Assembly: GCF_042650125.1 (NCBI RefSeq)
Contig: NZ_JBHSAP010000015.1
Coordinates: 434,001-498,000, forward strand
Length of the DNA stretch: 64,000 nt
Direction of reading: 5' to 3'
Origin: Salinithrix halophila
GTDB taxonomy: Bacteria > Bacillota > Bacilli > Thermoactinomycetales > DSM-45169
Shown: piece after piece, positions 50,437 to 58,847 of the stretch
Position numbering within the stretch: position 1 is the stretch's first letter
How the letters are laid out: every line of letters starts with the position of its first letter
The notes under the pieces: generated by a model
Told to the model about the DNA's origin: nothing
The model's input: the letters and a program-made list of their open reading frames with translations, nothing else
Database searches by the model: none
Position numbers and translations under genes: made by a program

Positions 50437-51012
50437 TTGAATCCTTTTTTTGCTTATCTGTACCGGATGCGCCTTATCGACCGGTGGAGCCTGATGCGAA
50501 ATGTCGTCTCGGAAAACGTGGCGGAACACAGCTTTCATGTGGCTCTCCTCACTCATGCCCTCTGCACGATCGCTTCCGAGGTCTTTGGGAAAGAGGTCCC
50601 GGTCGACAAAGCGGTCACCTTGGCCCTGTTTCACGATGCGACGGAGGTGATCACCGGGGATATCCCGAGTCCGGTCAAGCATCATAACCCTCGTATATTG
50701 AAGGGCTTCCGAGAGATCGAGAATCTGGCGGCAGAACGGTTAACGGAGATGGTTCCGGAGAAACTGCGGGAGCATTACCGTCCCCTGATCCAGCCCTCCG
50801 ATCCCGACTTACATCGTTGGGTGAAGGGGGCGGATCTCTTGGACGGATACCTTAAGTGTCTAACCGAAATCTCTGCCGGTAACCGGGAATTCGCCGTCGC
50901 CGGAGAAGAGCTGAAACAGCGCCTCGATGCCCTCGATATGCCCGAGGTGGCCTATTTCCTGAAACATTTCGCCGACAGCTTTTCCAAAACCATCGATGAA
51001 ATCTCTTCTTAA
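50437..51012 (+). CDS. yfbR: YfbR family 5'-deoxynucleotidase (HD domain)
   Basis: 191 residues. Similar throughout to E. coli YfbR: FFAYLYRMRLIDRWSLMRNV, VSENVAEHSFHVALLTHAL (first His), LFHDATEVITGDIPSPVK (HD pair), KGADLLDGYLKCL (last Asp). A metal-dependent dNMP phosphatase in nucleotide salvage. TTG start at 50437, after GAGGTGG; the GTG at 50428 lies within that site. Probably co-transcribed with the upstream ligase-like gene. Confidence 0.93.
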   Translation: MNPFFAYLYRMRLIDRWSLMRNVVSENVAEHSFHVALLTHALCTIASEVFGKEVPVDKAVTLALFHDATEVITGDIPSPVKHHNPRILKGFREIENLAAERLTEMVPEKLREHYRPLIQPSDPDLHRWVKGADLLDGYLKCLTEISAGNREFAVAGEELKQRLDALDMPEVAYFLKHFADSFSKTIDEISS

Positions 51013-51140
51013 AAGGAGCTTCTTGATTTTGCTCCTAGGCAATGCGCTTTTTTTTCTTACGCGGTTAATCTTAAAAAGACAAATATCAAATGGTTTTGAT
51101 GGGAATTAACCGGACTTAATCCTTTGAGTAGCCTTCCTAG

Positions 51141-51183
51141 AAAACCCCCGTTCCAAGGAATTAAATGGAAACGGGGGTTTGTT
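51141..51183 (+). terminator. Rho-independent terminator, possibly bidirectional
   Basis: AAAACCCCCGTTCC and GGAAACGGGGGTTT form a long stem. The 51013-51319 gap also holds an AGGAGC/GCTCCT hairpin right after yfbR and the next promoter; no ORF. Confidence 0.8.
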
Positions 51184-51246
51184 CTATTCTAGGATCGGGT
51201 ACCAGTATTCTTTTTATAAATAGAGAGGTTTAAAGGAGAATAATTG

Positions 51247-51255
51247 TGATATGAT
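51247..51255 (+). promoter_or_regulatory. extended -10 promoter of the ABC exporter operon
   Basis: TGATATGAT (51247-51255), TGn-extended -10. The -35 is weak. Confidence 0.4.
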
Positions 51256-51319
51256 GCATCTCGGAAAGTCTGTTATTTTTTAATCAAATAATGAAAAACC
51301 AGAGAGAGGAGAAGGTGTC

Positions 51320-52057
51320 TTGATTTGGTTGGGGAATGTAAGCAAACGCTACGGTAAGGTGGGTAGGCCGGCGGTTGACGGACTCCAGTTAAAGGTAGAA
51401 CCGGGGGAGATTTTCGGTTTTCTGGGGCCCAACGGAGCCGGGAAAACGACCACGATTAAGATGTTGACCGGGATTATCCGGCCTGATGAAGGCGAAGTAG
51501 AGGTGGACGGAGTCTCCATGAGGGAAAATCCTCTCGATGGAAAGCGGCGCATCGGTTATGTGCCGGACAATCCGGAGGCGGTGATGCGCCTGACTGGCCT
51601 GGAATATTTCCGCTTTATTGCGGACGTTTACGGGGTGGCAGAAGAGGAGCGGGAAGAGCGCTTGCCGAAGTTGCTTCACCGTTTCGGGATGGAGGAGGCC
51701 GTCGACATGCTGATGCAGGATTATTCCCGCGGAATGAAGCAGAAAACGTGGGTGATCGCCTCTCTGCTGCATGATCCTCCGGTCTGGATATTGGACGAAC
51801 CGATGGTGGGTCTGGACCCCTGGGCCTCTGCCCGGCTGAAGGAAGAGATGAAGAGCCGCTCGACGGCTGGGAAGACGGTTTTCTTCTCCACCCATGTGCT
51901 GGAGGTAGCGGAGCGCCTCTGTGATCGAGTGGCGATCCTCAGAGAGGGACAACTGGTGGCGACCGGTCGGGTGGAGGATTTGAAACGGGGTGACGGTGAC
52001 CAGGTGGCCGACCGGGAAACACTGGAAGCTTACTTTCTGGAGTTGACCGGCTCATGA
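51320..52057 (+). CDS. ABC transporter ATP-binding protein (exporter type)
   Basis: 245 residues. Walker A LGPNGAGKTTTIKML, signature YSRGMKQKTWVIASLL (SRGMKQ variant common in DrrA/CcmA-like exporters), Walker B VWILDEPMVGLDP, switch His in FFSTHVLEV. TTG start after GAGAGGAGAAGG. Overlaps the permease gene by 4 bp. Substrate unknown. Confidence 0.92.
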   Translation: MIWLGNVSKRYGKVGRPAVDGLQLKVEPGEIFGFLGPNGAGKTTTIKMLTGIIRPDEGEVEVDGVSMRENPLDGKRRIGYVPDNPEAVMRLTGLEYFRFIADVYGVAEEEREERLPKLLHRFGMEEAVDMLMQDYSRGMKQKTWVIASLLHDPPVWILDEPMVGLDPWASARLKEEMKSRSTAGKTVFFSTHVLEVAERLCDRVAILREGQLVATGRVEDLKRGDGDQVADRETLEAYFLELTGS

Positions 52058-53709
52058 AACAGTGGTGGGCTTTATTGCGCGTGATCCTAAGGGGGCAATT
52101 CGCTTTATCCGTGCTCCGTGATCGCTATATCCGGAAACAGGAGCGGCTGTGGGAGCCGCTGTTGACGCTCTTTTTTCTGCTGTTCTTAGTGCCCCTCTTG
52201 CTCGTGCTGATCGAAATATATTCAGCCGTTTATCTCGCCCTCGACCGGGTGGGTCAGCCGGAGGCTTTGCTGACGGCTTTGGTTGTTGGTGGTCAGCTCT
52301 GGGTCTTGTTTTTCGGTTTCATCCACCTGATCGGACAACTTTATTTTGTTCGGGATGCGGAAGCCCTGTTACCTCTTCCCGTCACGCCACGCCAGGTGCT
52401 CGGAGCCCGTTTGGTAGGGATCTGGATCGGGCAGGTGGTCGGCCTGCTTCCGTGTTTTCTAACGGGATTCCTCGTGTATGGCGTGCTGGGAGGCGAAGGT
52501 CTTCCCTATTACCTGATGTTAGTGCCGATGTTGATGGCGATGCCGCTTCTCCCCCTGGCACTTTCCGGGGCGATCGTGCTGGTACTAATGCGGGTAACCA
52601 ATATTCGCGGGCAGCAGAGCTGGTGGCGCGTGTTAGGTTCCATGAGCGGCATTTTGGTTCTCATTGGATTTCAGGTTGCTGCCAATTCGAGAGGGGACTG
52701 GAAGGATCCCGAGGTTGCGGGTGAATGGCTGACCCAGCCCGGTGGCCTTTCCGATATGATCGCTGCCTGGTTTCCCCCGTCGCAGTGGGCAGTGGAAAGT
52801 CTGGTCTCCTTTCAGGAGGGGGCGGGTTTCGGTTCCCTTTTCGTCGCCGGTGGAATACTGGCTGCGGTGATTTTTGTGTGGTTAGGCGGGTCCCTTTATT
52901 ACCGGGGACTCACTGCAAGTGGAGGAAAGAAGCAAAGCCGGGAAAAAAATCCGCTCAGTCGGCGTGTGTTCCGTTCGCGCTCGTTGTTCCGGACAATGCT
53001 GGCTCGGGAGTGGCAGCTGGTGATGGGGACGCCTGTTTTTATCATGGACGCCGTGTTTCCGCTGATGATGTTTCCTGCCATGGTTTTACTGCCGTCATTG
53101 TTGGGAGGGGAAGGAAATGGATGGGGAGCTGCCTTTTCAGCGAACGTTTCTCCTCTTGTGGCGGTCTGGGCCGGGGTTGGGGTAGTCGTACTGATGGGGG
53201 GAGTGAATGGAATAGCTTTCTCCGCCATCTCCCGAGAAGGGGAATTTTTCTATCTTTCCAAAGTGATTCCCGTCTCCTGGCAGATACAATTGGCGGCCAA
53301 GTGGGTGGTTACGCTGGTTTTCACGGTGATCAGTGCTCTGATTGTGTCGGCGGGGCAGCTTTGGCTACTCGGTGCTCCCGTTGTGACGTTGTGGACCCTC
53401 GTCACAAGTATATTGGCGGCGTCCTTTGTAAATCTGTGCGGTATCCTCTTTGACCTGATTTCTCCCATCCTCGACTGGCAGATACCCCAGGAGGCGATGC
53501 GGAGGGGGTTTAATCGCCTATGGGGGCTCTTCCTGCTTTTCGGCGGAGCGTTGGTCGTTCTCATGTTCAATGTGCTTGCAGTTCGTGCTGGACTTTCCTT
53601 CACGGTCATTCAAGTGTTATGGCTCCTTGTTCTGGTGGGGCTGAACATGGGGGTGTGGTTCTCTCTCAAACGGACAGCTGGGTTCCGTTATCAGCGAATT
53701 GAAGGATAA
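52054..53709 (+). CDS. ABC exporter permease
   Basis: 551 residues with about 12 helices in two halves. The first half has a helix pair after residue 30 (LLTLFFLLFLVPLLLVLIEI) and the RDAEALLPLPVTPRQVLGAR motif, typical of large ABC-2-like exporters that move from bacitracin-type peptides to unknown lipids. A cytoplasmic basic loop (residues about 288-310) splits the halves. ATGA overlap with the ATPase stop. Substrate unknown. Confidence 0.85.
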   Translation: MKQWWALLRVILRGQFALSVLRDRYIRKQERLWEPLLTLFFLLFLVPLLLVLIEIYSAVYLALDRVGQPEALLTALVVGGQLWVLFFGFIHLIGQLYFVRDAEALLPLPVTPRQVLGARLVGIWIGQVVGLLPCFLTGFLVYGVLGGEGLPYYLMLVPMLMAMPLLPLALSGAIVLVLMRVTNIRGQQSWWRVLGSMSGILVLIGFQVAANSRGDWKDPEVAGEWLTQPGGLSDMIAAWFPPSQWAVESLVSFQEGAGFGSLFVAGGILAAVIFVWLGGSLYYRGLTASGGKKQSREKNPLSRRVFRSRSLFRTMLAREWQLVMGTPVFIMDAVFPLMMFPAMVLLPSLLGGEGNGWGAAFSANVSPLVAVWAGVGVVVLMGGVNGIAFSAISREGEFFYLSKVIPVSWQIQLAAKWVVTLVFTVISALIVSAGQLWLLGAPVVTLWTLVTSILAASFVNLCGILFDLISPILDWQIPQEAMRRGFNRLWGLFLLFGGALVVLMFNVLAVRAGLSFTVIQVLWLLVLVGLNMGVWFSLKRTAGFRYQRIEG

Positions 53710-53713
53710 TGAC

Positions 53714-53752
53714 AAAAAAGCCGATCCCTCATGCGAGAGGGGTCGGCTTTTA
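53714..53752 (+). terminator. bidirectional terminator between the exporter and sphingomyelinase genes
   Basis: AAAAGCCGATCCCTC and GAGAGGGGTCGGCTTTT, with A-run and T-run on either side; serves both converging transcripts. Confidence 0.85.
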
Positions 53753-53769
53753 CTGTTTAAGCGTGTGGG

Positions 53770-54735
53770 TTAAAAGCTTCCTGACCCTGTAACCGGATAG
53801 TGATCTGAGTAATCGTCATACTCGTACCGGCCCCCCTTCCACTTGGGGGATTTGGATTTCCAGACATGATTGTTCCATCCTTTGATCGGGGCGTGATCTT
53901 TCGAAACGAAAAGATAATCCAAAAATTCCGGTGGCAGTTCCGGGTAGTTATAGCCGGCGATACTATTGGTAACCGGATCCCACGTCGATGAGTGGCCGGT
54001 GAAGCGAGGCTCATCGACACGGAGGGTGTTTAACATGTCGCGGTATTCGTCTGTGTCCTTGATGACATTGAAATCACCGCCGATGAAAAGGGGTTCATCG
54101 GTAGGAATTTGTTTGTCACGGATAAAATCACGGATTTCCTGCAACTGGGATCGGCGGACGGATTCGGCTTTTCCGCGAAAACAGCCTTTATCCTGGGATT
54201 GCATGTGCGTTCCGATGACGTGGAAAAATTGATTACCTCTTTTCACTTTCACATAAACAAATCCCTTGTTGGAAAACCAATCCGCTCCGCATCCGTTTTT
54301 ATAGACATGCTGGATCTTCTCTGTGATGGGGTACTTGCTGACAACGGCAACCCCCCCATCTTCCGGGGTGGTGGTGGAATAGTGCCCCCGAGTCTGATCC
54401 CAGCCCTTTTTACTTCTTCCCAGTACTGGGGTTTGATGGGGGTATCGGTCTGACAGGCCGTTCATCAACTTCTTCGAAGCCGGATTATCAAAGGCTTCGT
54501 TTAGGATAATCAGGTCATTCTGTTGGATGAAGTCAGCTTCTTGAATCAGTTCAGCCCTTTTTGTTTGCCCCCAGCGGGGATACAGATGGTGGGAAAGCAT
54601 GTAGACATTATACGTAAGCAACCGAAAATCCCTTTGTCCTTCCGCTTCTGCTGCATTTGTAACCGATGCGGGAAGTATCGCTGTTAAACCCAATACGAGA
54701 GCAAAAACCCATCCCCAAATATTTTTTCGGTTCAC
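53770..54735 (-). CDS. secreted sphingomyelinase C (Hlb/SmcL/B. cereus SMase family)
   Basis: 321 residues. Signal peptide (IWGWVFALVLGLTAILPASV, then TNA). A DNase I-fold phosphodiesterase specific to bacterial neutral SMases: LTYNVYMLSHHLYPRWGQ, Glu in LIILNEAFDN, NGCGADWFSNKGFVYVKV, GTHMQSQDKGCF (the two Cys form the conserved disulfide), GGDFNVIKDTDEY and the catalytic His in YDDYSDHYPV. It cleaves sphingomyelin to ceramide and phosphocholine. GTG start after AAGGAGGG. Unusual cargo for an environmental organism; a role in choline/phosphate scavenging or host interaction is possible. Confidence 0.9.
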   Translation of the reverse strand: MNRKNIWGWVFALVLGLTAILPASVTNAAEAEGQRDFRLLTYNVYMLSHHLYPRWGQTKRAELIQEADFIQQNDLIILNEAFDNPASKKLMNGLSDRYPHQTPVLGRSKKGWDQTRGHYSTTTPEDGGVAVVSKYPITEKIQHVYKNGCGADWFSNKGFVYVKVKRGNQFFHVIGTHMQSQDKGCFRGKAESVRRSQLQEIRDFIRDKQIPTDEPLFIGGDFNVIKDTDEYRDMLNTLRVDEPRFTGHSSTWDPVTNSIAGYNYPELPPEFLDYLFVSKDHAPIKGWNNHVWKSKSPKWKGGRYEYDDYSDHYPVTGSGSF

Positions 54736-54813
54736 TTGAACCCTCCTTATCCGTCGGTATAGGGTCTATTATGACCAAAAAATGTTTAATTTCGTATAAG
54801 GAACCATTAATTT

Positions 54814-54835
54814 ATTCTGATAGGGGTATCAGAAT
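54814..54835. promoter_or_regulatory. perfect 9-bp inverted repeat (candidate operator) upstream of the sphingomyelinase
   Basis: ATTCTGATA (54814-54822), GGGG, TATCAGAAT (54827-54835). A minus-strand -10 CATAAT lies at 54773-54768, so the palindrome sits about 45-65 bp upstream of it. Otherwise the AT-rich gap 54736-55038 shows no gene. Confidence 0.5.
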
Positions 54836-55038
54836 CGTTAAAAAGTCGGGGTTCATACGCTTTATTTTGTAGGTTATTTTATTCGAAGGGACTACTATTT
54901 ATCTATCTATGCCTGGTATCTATCAATACATTCCTTCTCTTTTCGTCAGTTGTGACAAAATAGAGAAGAGAGGTATGCCGATAAACCGGAACGGCCATGA
55001 TGGATAGCAAGAATCTATCATTCTATGAGGTGATCATC

Positions 55039-55680
55039 ATGGCTGTAAAGCGTTGGATGATGGCTACTGCTTGTGCGACAGGGTTGATGGGGATCGCATG
55101 TACCCAGGGCTGGATATCGGACTGGGCCGGGATGGCTGAAGCGAGGGATGAGAGCCGCACGGTGACAGTGGAAAAAGGGGACACCGCCTACCGTATCGCG
55201 AAGGAAAACGGAACGGATGTCAAAACCCTAGCCGAGTTAAACCGATTGACGGATCCTTCTCTCATTCGTGTGGGCCAGAAGTTGAAACTCCCAGTTCAGA
55301 CAGGAGAGGAACGGAAGGGGACCCGGGGAAAGGTATCCCGCGGCGAGACCGTTCCAGCGATGGCTCGGGGCCGTTCCATGGGCGATTTCACGTTGACGGC
55401 TTATACGGCGGGACCGGAGTCGACAGGGAAAAAACCGGGTGACTCGGCTTATGGGATCACCTCCAGCGGAGCGAAGGTGGCAGACGGGGTAACGATCGCC
55501 GTCGATCCAGAAGTGATTCCCATCGGCTCCCGAGTTTACATTGAAGGGATCGGCTATCGGGTGGCCCAAGATACCGGAGGTGCGATCAAGGGGAAACGGA
55601 TCGATGTCTACATAAGCGATCTGGAGCAAGCAAGGCAATTCGGTGTGAAAAAGGATATGAGGGTGGAACTGATCCAGTAA
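55039..55680 (+). CDS. LysM and 3D domain cell-wall protein (YocH/YuiC type)
   Basis: 213 residues from ATG 55039 (GAGGTGATC upstream; the earlier ATG at 54997 has no site). Signal peptide (MMATACATGLMGIACTQGWI), a LysM peptidoglycan-binding repeat at about 38-85 (VEKGDTAYRIAKENGTDVKT), then a 3D domain at about 115-213: FTLTAYTAGPESTGKKPGDS, AVDPEVIPIGSRVYIEG, QDTGGAIKGKRIDVYI with the three Asp. The 3D domain resembles the MltA lytic transglycosylase barrel, so a muralytic role is expected. Confidence 0.9.
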   Translation: MAVKRWMMATACATGLMGIACTQGWISDWAGMAEARDESRTVTVEKGDTAYRIAKENGTDVKTLAELNRLTDPSLIRVGQKLKLPVQTGEERKGTRGKVSRGETVPAMARGRSMGDFTLTAYTAGPESTGKKPGDSAYGITSSGAKVADGVTIAVDPEVIPIGSRVYIEGIGYRVAQDTGGAIKGKRIDVYISDLEQARQFGVKKDMRVELIQ

Positions 55681-55794
55681 GGTGTGGATTTTCGCTCGTA
55701 CTTCGTATGAAAATTGCTAGCAGTCTCCCGTTTTCCGGAGGGGCTGCTGTTTGGGTTTCTCTATAGTGGAAGTGATCTGATAACGAGTAAAAAA

Positions 55795-55803
55795 TGGTAT
55801 AAT
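55795..55803 (+). promoter_or_regulatory. extended -10 promoter of the AlkA-like gene
   Basis: TGGTATAAT (55795-55803) about 40 bp upstream of the start. Confidence 0.55.
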
Positions 55804-55845
55804 GAGGATGGATTGAAGCAACCCACGGGAAGGTGGATGGGCTTT

Positions 55846-56742
55846 GTGACACGGCTAGAGTTGAAACCGGCAGGGGTATATTCGTTTGCAGCAACCACTC
55901 GTCGGCTGGTCTCCTTTGAAAAATCGGCCTACCAGGTGCGGGATGGGCGCTTATATCGAACCCTGAGGGTTGGGGGGCGCCCTATCGTTGTGGGGTTGGG
56001 GTGGAGGGGGGAGGCGCTTTTTGCTGAGGTAGAGGAGGTGCTCACCCCGGCAGAGGAGGAGGCGTTGACAAAAACCCTCCGCCGGATGTTTTCTCTGGAT
56101 GTCAACTTGGAACCGTTCTATGTACAGATGGAACAAGTCCCCGAGTTAGCCGCTCTCGTACGGGAACGAAACGGTCTTCACATGGTACTGGACCCCGATC
56201 TTTATGAATGCCTGATCAAAACGATCATCGGGCAGCAGCTCAATCTGGCGTTTGCTGCGACCCTGATCCGGCGGCTGATCGACCTCGCCGGGGAAGAAGT
56301 GGCTTATCGGGGAGAGTTGCTTCCCGTTTTTCCCACGCCGGAACAGGTGGCCCGATTGGATTATGCGGATTTGCAGGCGCTGCAGTTTAACCGACGAAAA
56401 GCAGAGTATGTCATCGATCTTTCACGGAAGATTGTTGACGGCAGCCTTGACTTAACCTCTCTCCTCTCCCTTCCCGACGAAGAAGTCGTCGAACGACTCC
56501 TCCCTTTGCGGGGGGTGGGACGCTGGACTGCCGAGTGCCTCCTCCTTTTCGGGATGGGTAGACCGAATCTGCTACCTGCGGCGGACATCGGTTTGAGAAA
56601 CGCTGTTCGGAGGGTTTATCACACAGACGCCCAACCGACGGAACAAGAAGTTCGTCAGTTGGGCGGTGCCTGGGCACCCTGGAGCAGTTACGCGGTCTTT
56701 TATTTGTGGGACTATCTGAGCCAACCTGAAACGAAGGAATAA
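55846..56742 (+). CDS. DNA-3-methyladenine glycosylase II (AlkA-like)
   Basis: 298 residues. Base-excision repair of alkylated purines. N-terminal TBP-like domain, then the HhH-GPD core: CLIKTIIGQQLNLAFAATLI, helix-hairpin-helix LLPLRGVGRWTAECLL and catalytic Asp in LPAADIGLRNAVRR. The start is uncertain: GTG 55846 is 9 nt after AGGTGG; ATG 55837 is the alternative. Similar to B. subtilis YfjP. Monocistronic. Confidence 0.88.
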   Translation: MTRLELKPAGVYSFAATTRRLVSFEKSAYQVRDGRLYRTLRVGGRPIVVGLGWRGEALFAEVEEVLTPAEEEALTKTLRRMFSLDVNLEPFYVQMEQVPELAALVRERNGLHMVLDPDLYECLIKTIIGQQLNLAFAATLIRRLIDLAGEEVAYRGELLPVFPTPEQVARLDYADLQALQFNRRKAEYVIDLSRKIVDGSLDLTSLLSLPDEEVVERLLPLRGVGRWTAECLLLFGMGRPNLLPAADIGLRNAVRRVYHTDAQPTEQEVRQLGGAWAPWSSYAVFYLWDYLSQPETKE

Positions 56743-56756
56743 AGGTTTTCGCCGGC

Positions 56757-56978
56757 TCAGGCTTCTTCTAATTCTTTTTTGTAACTATTAAGAAGTTCAA
56801 GTGCTCGTGAGGCATCTTTCTTGGGGACGAGCAGTTGATAAGTGGTGATATTATTCTTGCGGCGGACTTTCAATTCACTGGTAATGTCGTGGCGTTCCAA
56901 CTGCCCACGCAAGGAGTAAATGACGCGGGGCGTACCGAAAGACTGATGGATTACGGTCATTCCGCCTTTGAAAATCAT
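56757..56978 (-). CDS. small hypothetical protein, DUF2007-like
   Basis: 73 residues from ATG 56978 (GAGGTG upstream, spacing 6). The pattern VIYSLRGQLERHDITSELKV ... LLVPKKDASRALELL suggests the small alpha-beta fold of DUF2007-type putative signalling proteins, but the match is weak. Tail to tail with the glycosylase gene (14 bp). Confidence 0.55.
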   Translation of the reverse strand: MIFKGGMTVIHQSFGTPRVIYSLRGQLERHDITSELKVRRKNNITTYQLLVPKKDASRALELLNSYKKELEEA

Positions 56979-57158
56979 GGTTGTCACCTCTTCTCTGCTT
57001 TTTCCCTTTCTGGCTCGGATGCATTCCTGAATCTGTCTTTATAGCAGAATATGAGTTCGGGATAGGATGTGTGCTTCTAATCAGAACCTTTACATTTATG
57101 TTACGTTATTTTCATCCAATTGTAAAATGAACCGGAGTTTGAAAATGGAGGGAATCCC

Positions 57159-57305
57159 ATGAGCAAAAAGAAAAAAAAGATAGAAGTACGTGAGGTGGAC
57201 CCGGTTAAAGTACTGGTTTACGACTTGAAGAGGGTCGCTCTTTGGAGCGGCATCTCGGTGGCGATCACTGTGGCGACAGCCCTGGTAGTCGAGTCACTCT
57301 TATAG
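57159..57305 (+). CDS. 48-residue single-pass membrane protein
   Basis: A very basic start (MSKKKKKIEVREVDP) is followed by one C-terminal helix (WSGISVAITVATALVVESLL). The ATG is 6 nt after GGAGGG (57147-57152). A possible -10 TAAAAT lies at 57123-57128, and a strong terminator follows 20 bp after the stop. This arrangement supports a real small gene. Function unknown. Confidence 0.65.
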   Translation: MSKKKKKIEVREVDPVKVLVYDLKRVALWSGISVAITVATALVVESLL

Positions 57306-57325
57306 GAAGGGCTGCCGGCCCATCG

Positions 57326-57369
57326 AAAAAAAAGCCCGGCTCCTACCGATGGTAGCGCCGGGCTTTTTG
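57326..57369 (+). terminator. bidirectional terminator
   Basis: AAAGCCCGGCTCCTACC and GGTAGCGCCGGGCTTTTT arms with flanking A- and T-runs; shared by the 48-residue gene and the MscS gene. Confidence 0.9.
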
Positions 57370-57371
57370 AT

Positions 57372-58403
57372 TTAGTCTGTTTCTCCGGGTTCCCCTTTCG
57401 GGTAAGAACTGGTGGAGGATTTTTCTGTGGAATCAGCTCCGTGGGAGGGCTTGTGTCCAGGAAGGAGGTGGCGGAGCTCCGGTGAGGTCGCCAAGATTTG
57501 ACGGGGATAAGCGATCTCAATCCCATTTTCATAGAACTTCCGGACGATTGCCTTTCGAGTTTCCCGCTCAATCATCCAGTACTCCTCAGGGGTACAGACA
57601 GACGTCAGGGTATACTCCACCCCGTCCTTTTGGATGTTGGTGATGCCGAATACGGAGAAAGGATCGATCAGATAAGGGGAGAACCGACGGCTAAGATCCT
57701 CGCAGATCTCATCCAATACTTGTTGCACACGTTCTTGACTTTCCTCGTAGGGGACGGTAACTCCCAGCAAGGGGCGCATCCTGTCCCGGTTGTAGTTGGT
57801 GACCCGGGTGATTTCCCCGTTGGAAAGGTAGTGAAGACGCTGGTTAAATTCCCGTACTTTGGTGACCCGAAGGCCAATCTCCTCTACGGTTCCTTCGATA
57901 TTGCCGTTGATCTGGACGTAGTCACCGACTTCCATCTGTTGATCAAAGATAATAAAAAAGCCGGTGATAATGTCTTTGACTAGGTTTTGTGCCCCAAAGC
58001 CGACAGCGAGGCCGATGATCCCCGCTCCGGCGAGGATGGGGGTGACCTTGATCCCGATTTTCTCCAGGATGGTAATGGCAGCGATAAAATAAATGGCGTA
58101 TCGTGCCGTCGATTTGATCAGGCGTCCCAGTGTTGCTCCCCGTTTCTGCTGAAAACGGCTCATGTTAAGGAGCCGGTCAACCAACTGGCCCACATATCGG
58201 AGCGCGATATAGGTAAGGGCGACAATCAATCCAATCTGGAAGAGGGGGACCAGGAACTTCTCTACCAGTGGATCCCATAGTTGCTGTGTGGGATTTTCGG
58301 CGATTTCCTCCGCCTTTTTTTGCACATCCTGAACACCTTTGTTCCATTCAGCCGCTGTCAGCCAGACGATGGCGTTGAAGCCAAACTCAGACAACCACTT
58401 CAT
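57372..58403 (-). CDS. small-conductance mechanosensitive channel, MscS family
   Basis: 343 residues. An N-terminal amphipathic region and helix (LVPLFQIGLIVALTYIALRY), a second helix (YAIYFIAAITILEKIG), then the pore-lining TM3 (ILAGAGIIGLAVGFGAQNLV). The beta domain (EVGDYVQINGNIEGTVEEIG) and alpha-beta C-terminus follow. B. subtilis YkuT-like. It opens on membrane tension to release osmolytes. Extended -10 TGATATAAT on the minus strand at 58565-58557. Confidence 0.93.
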   Translation of the reverse strand: MKWLSEFGFNAIVWLTAAEWNKGVQDVQKKAEEIAENPTQQLWDPLVEKFLVPLFQIGLIVALTYIALRYVGQLVDRLLNMSRFQQKRGATLGRLIKSTARYAIYFIAAITILEKIGIKVTPILAGAGIIGLAVGFGAQNLVKDIITGFFIIFDQQMEVGDYVQINGNIEGTVEEIGLRVTKVREFNQRLHYLSNGEITRVTNYNRDRMRPLLGVTVPYEESQERVQQVLDEICEDLSRRFSPYLIDPFSVFGITNIQKDGVEYTLTSVCTPEEYWMIERETRKAIVRKFYENGIEIAYPRQILATSPELRHLLPGHKPSHGADSTEKSSTSSYPKGEPGETD

Positions 58404-58556
58404 ACCTTCTTCACCCTCTTGCTGTTAATCGATCACTGCTTACGGGCGGCATCCTGGATCGGCCCGGCGTTGGGATCCGGCTGATTCCCAGGGTTAAATA
58501 AGACCCTCACTTGGAATCAGGAGCCATGGGGGTTGGATGCAAAACCGATAAATGAC

Positions 58557-58565
58557 ATTATATCA
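58557..58565 (-). promoter_or_regulatory. extended -10 promoter of the MscS gene
   Basis: Minus strand TGATATAAT (58565-58557). A weak -35 at about 58585. Confidence 0.55.
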
Positions 58566-58643
58566 TAGGGGCAGGGGACGATCTAACGGGGAATGTGTCT
58601 AGTCGCCATGTCACCAATCCGTAACAGGGAGAAAAATTGTTTC

Positions 58644-58801
58644 TTAAAGAGCCTCTTTCTTTTTGGTACACTGAACGGAAAGGAGTATTTTGCCATGATC
58701 GCTTCATAACCATAAACGAACACGTTTCATTGGTGTCCTCGGAAAGAACCATTTCGGAAAAAAGCCCGTTTCCTGTCAAGGTAATTAGCGAACAGGAAAC
58801 G
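58644..58801 (+). promoter_or_regulatory. promoter and structured leader before the propeller-like gene
   Basis: TTAAAG (58644-58649), 17-nt spacer, TACACT (58667-58672). Then a perfect 10-bp inverted repeat CGTTTCCTGT (58767-58776) / ACAGGAAACG (58792-58801) ends 46 bp before the start codon. The rest of the 58404-58847 gap holds only the opposing MscS promoter. Confidence 0.4.
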
Positions 58802-58847
58802 ATCCCTCTTGGCACACTGGGATTCAGGTGAGGAGCGGATCCACAGA

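Noticed and set aside
52725..53453. 242-codon plus-strand frame inside the ABC permease gene
   Set aside because: A second reading frame of the permease; Cys/Arg-rich with no domain pattern, whereas the permease frame has clean membrane helices.
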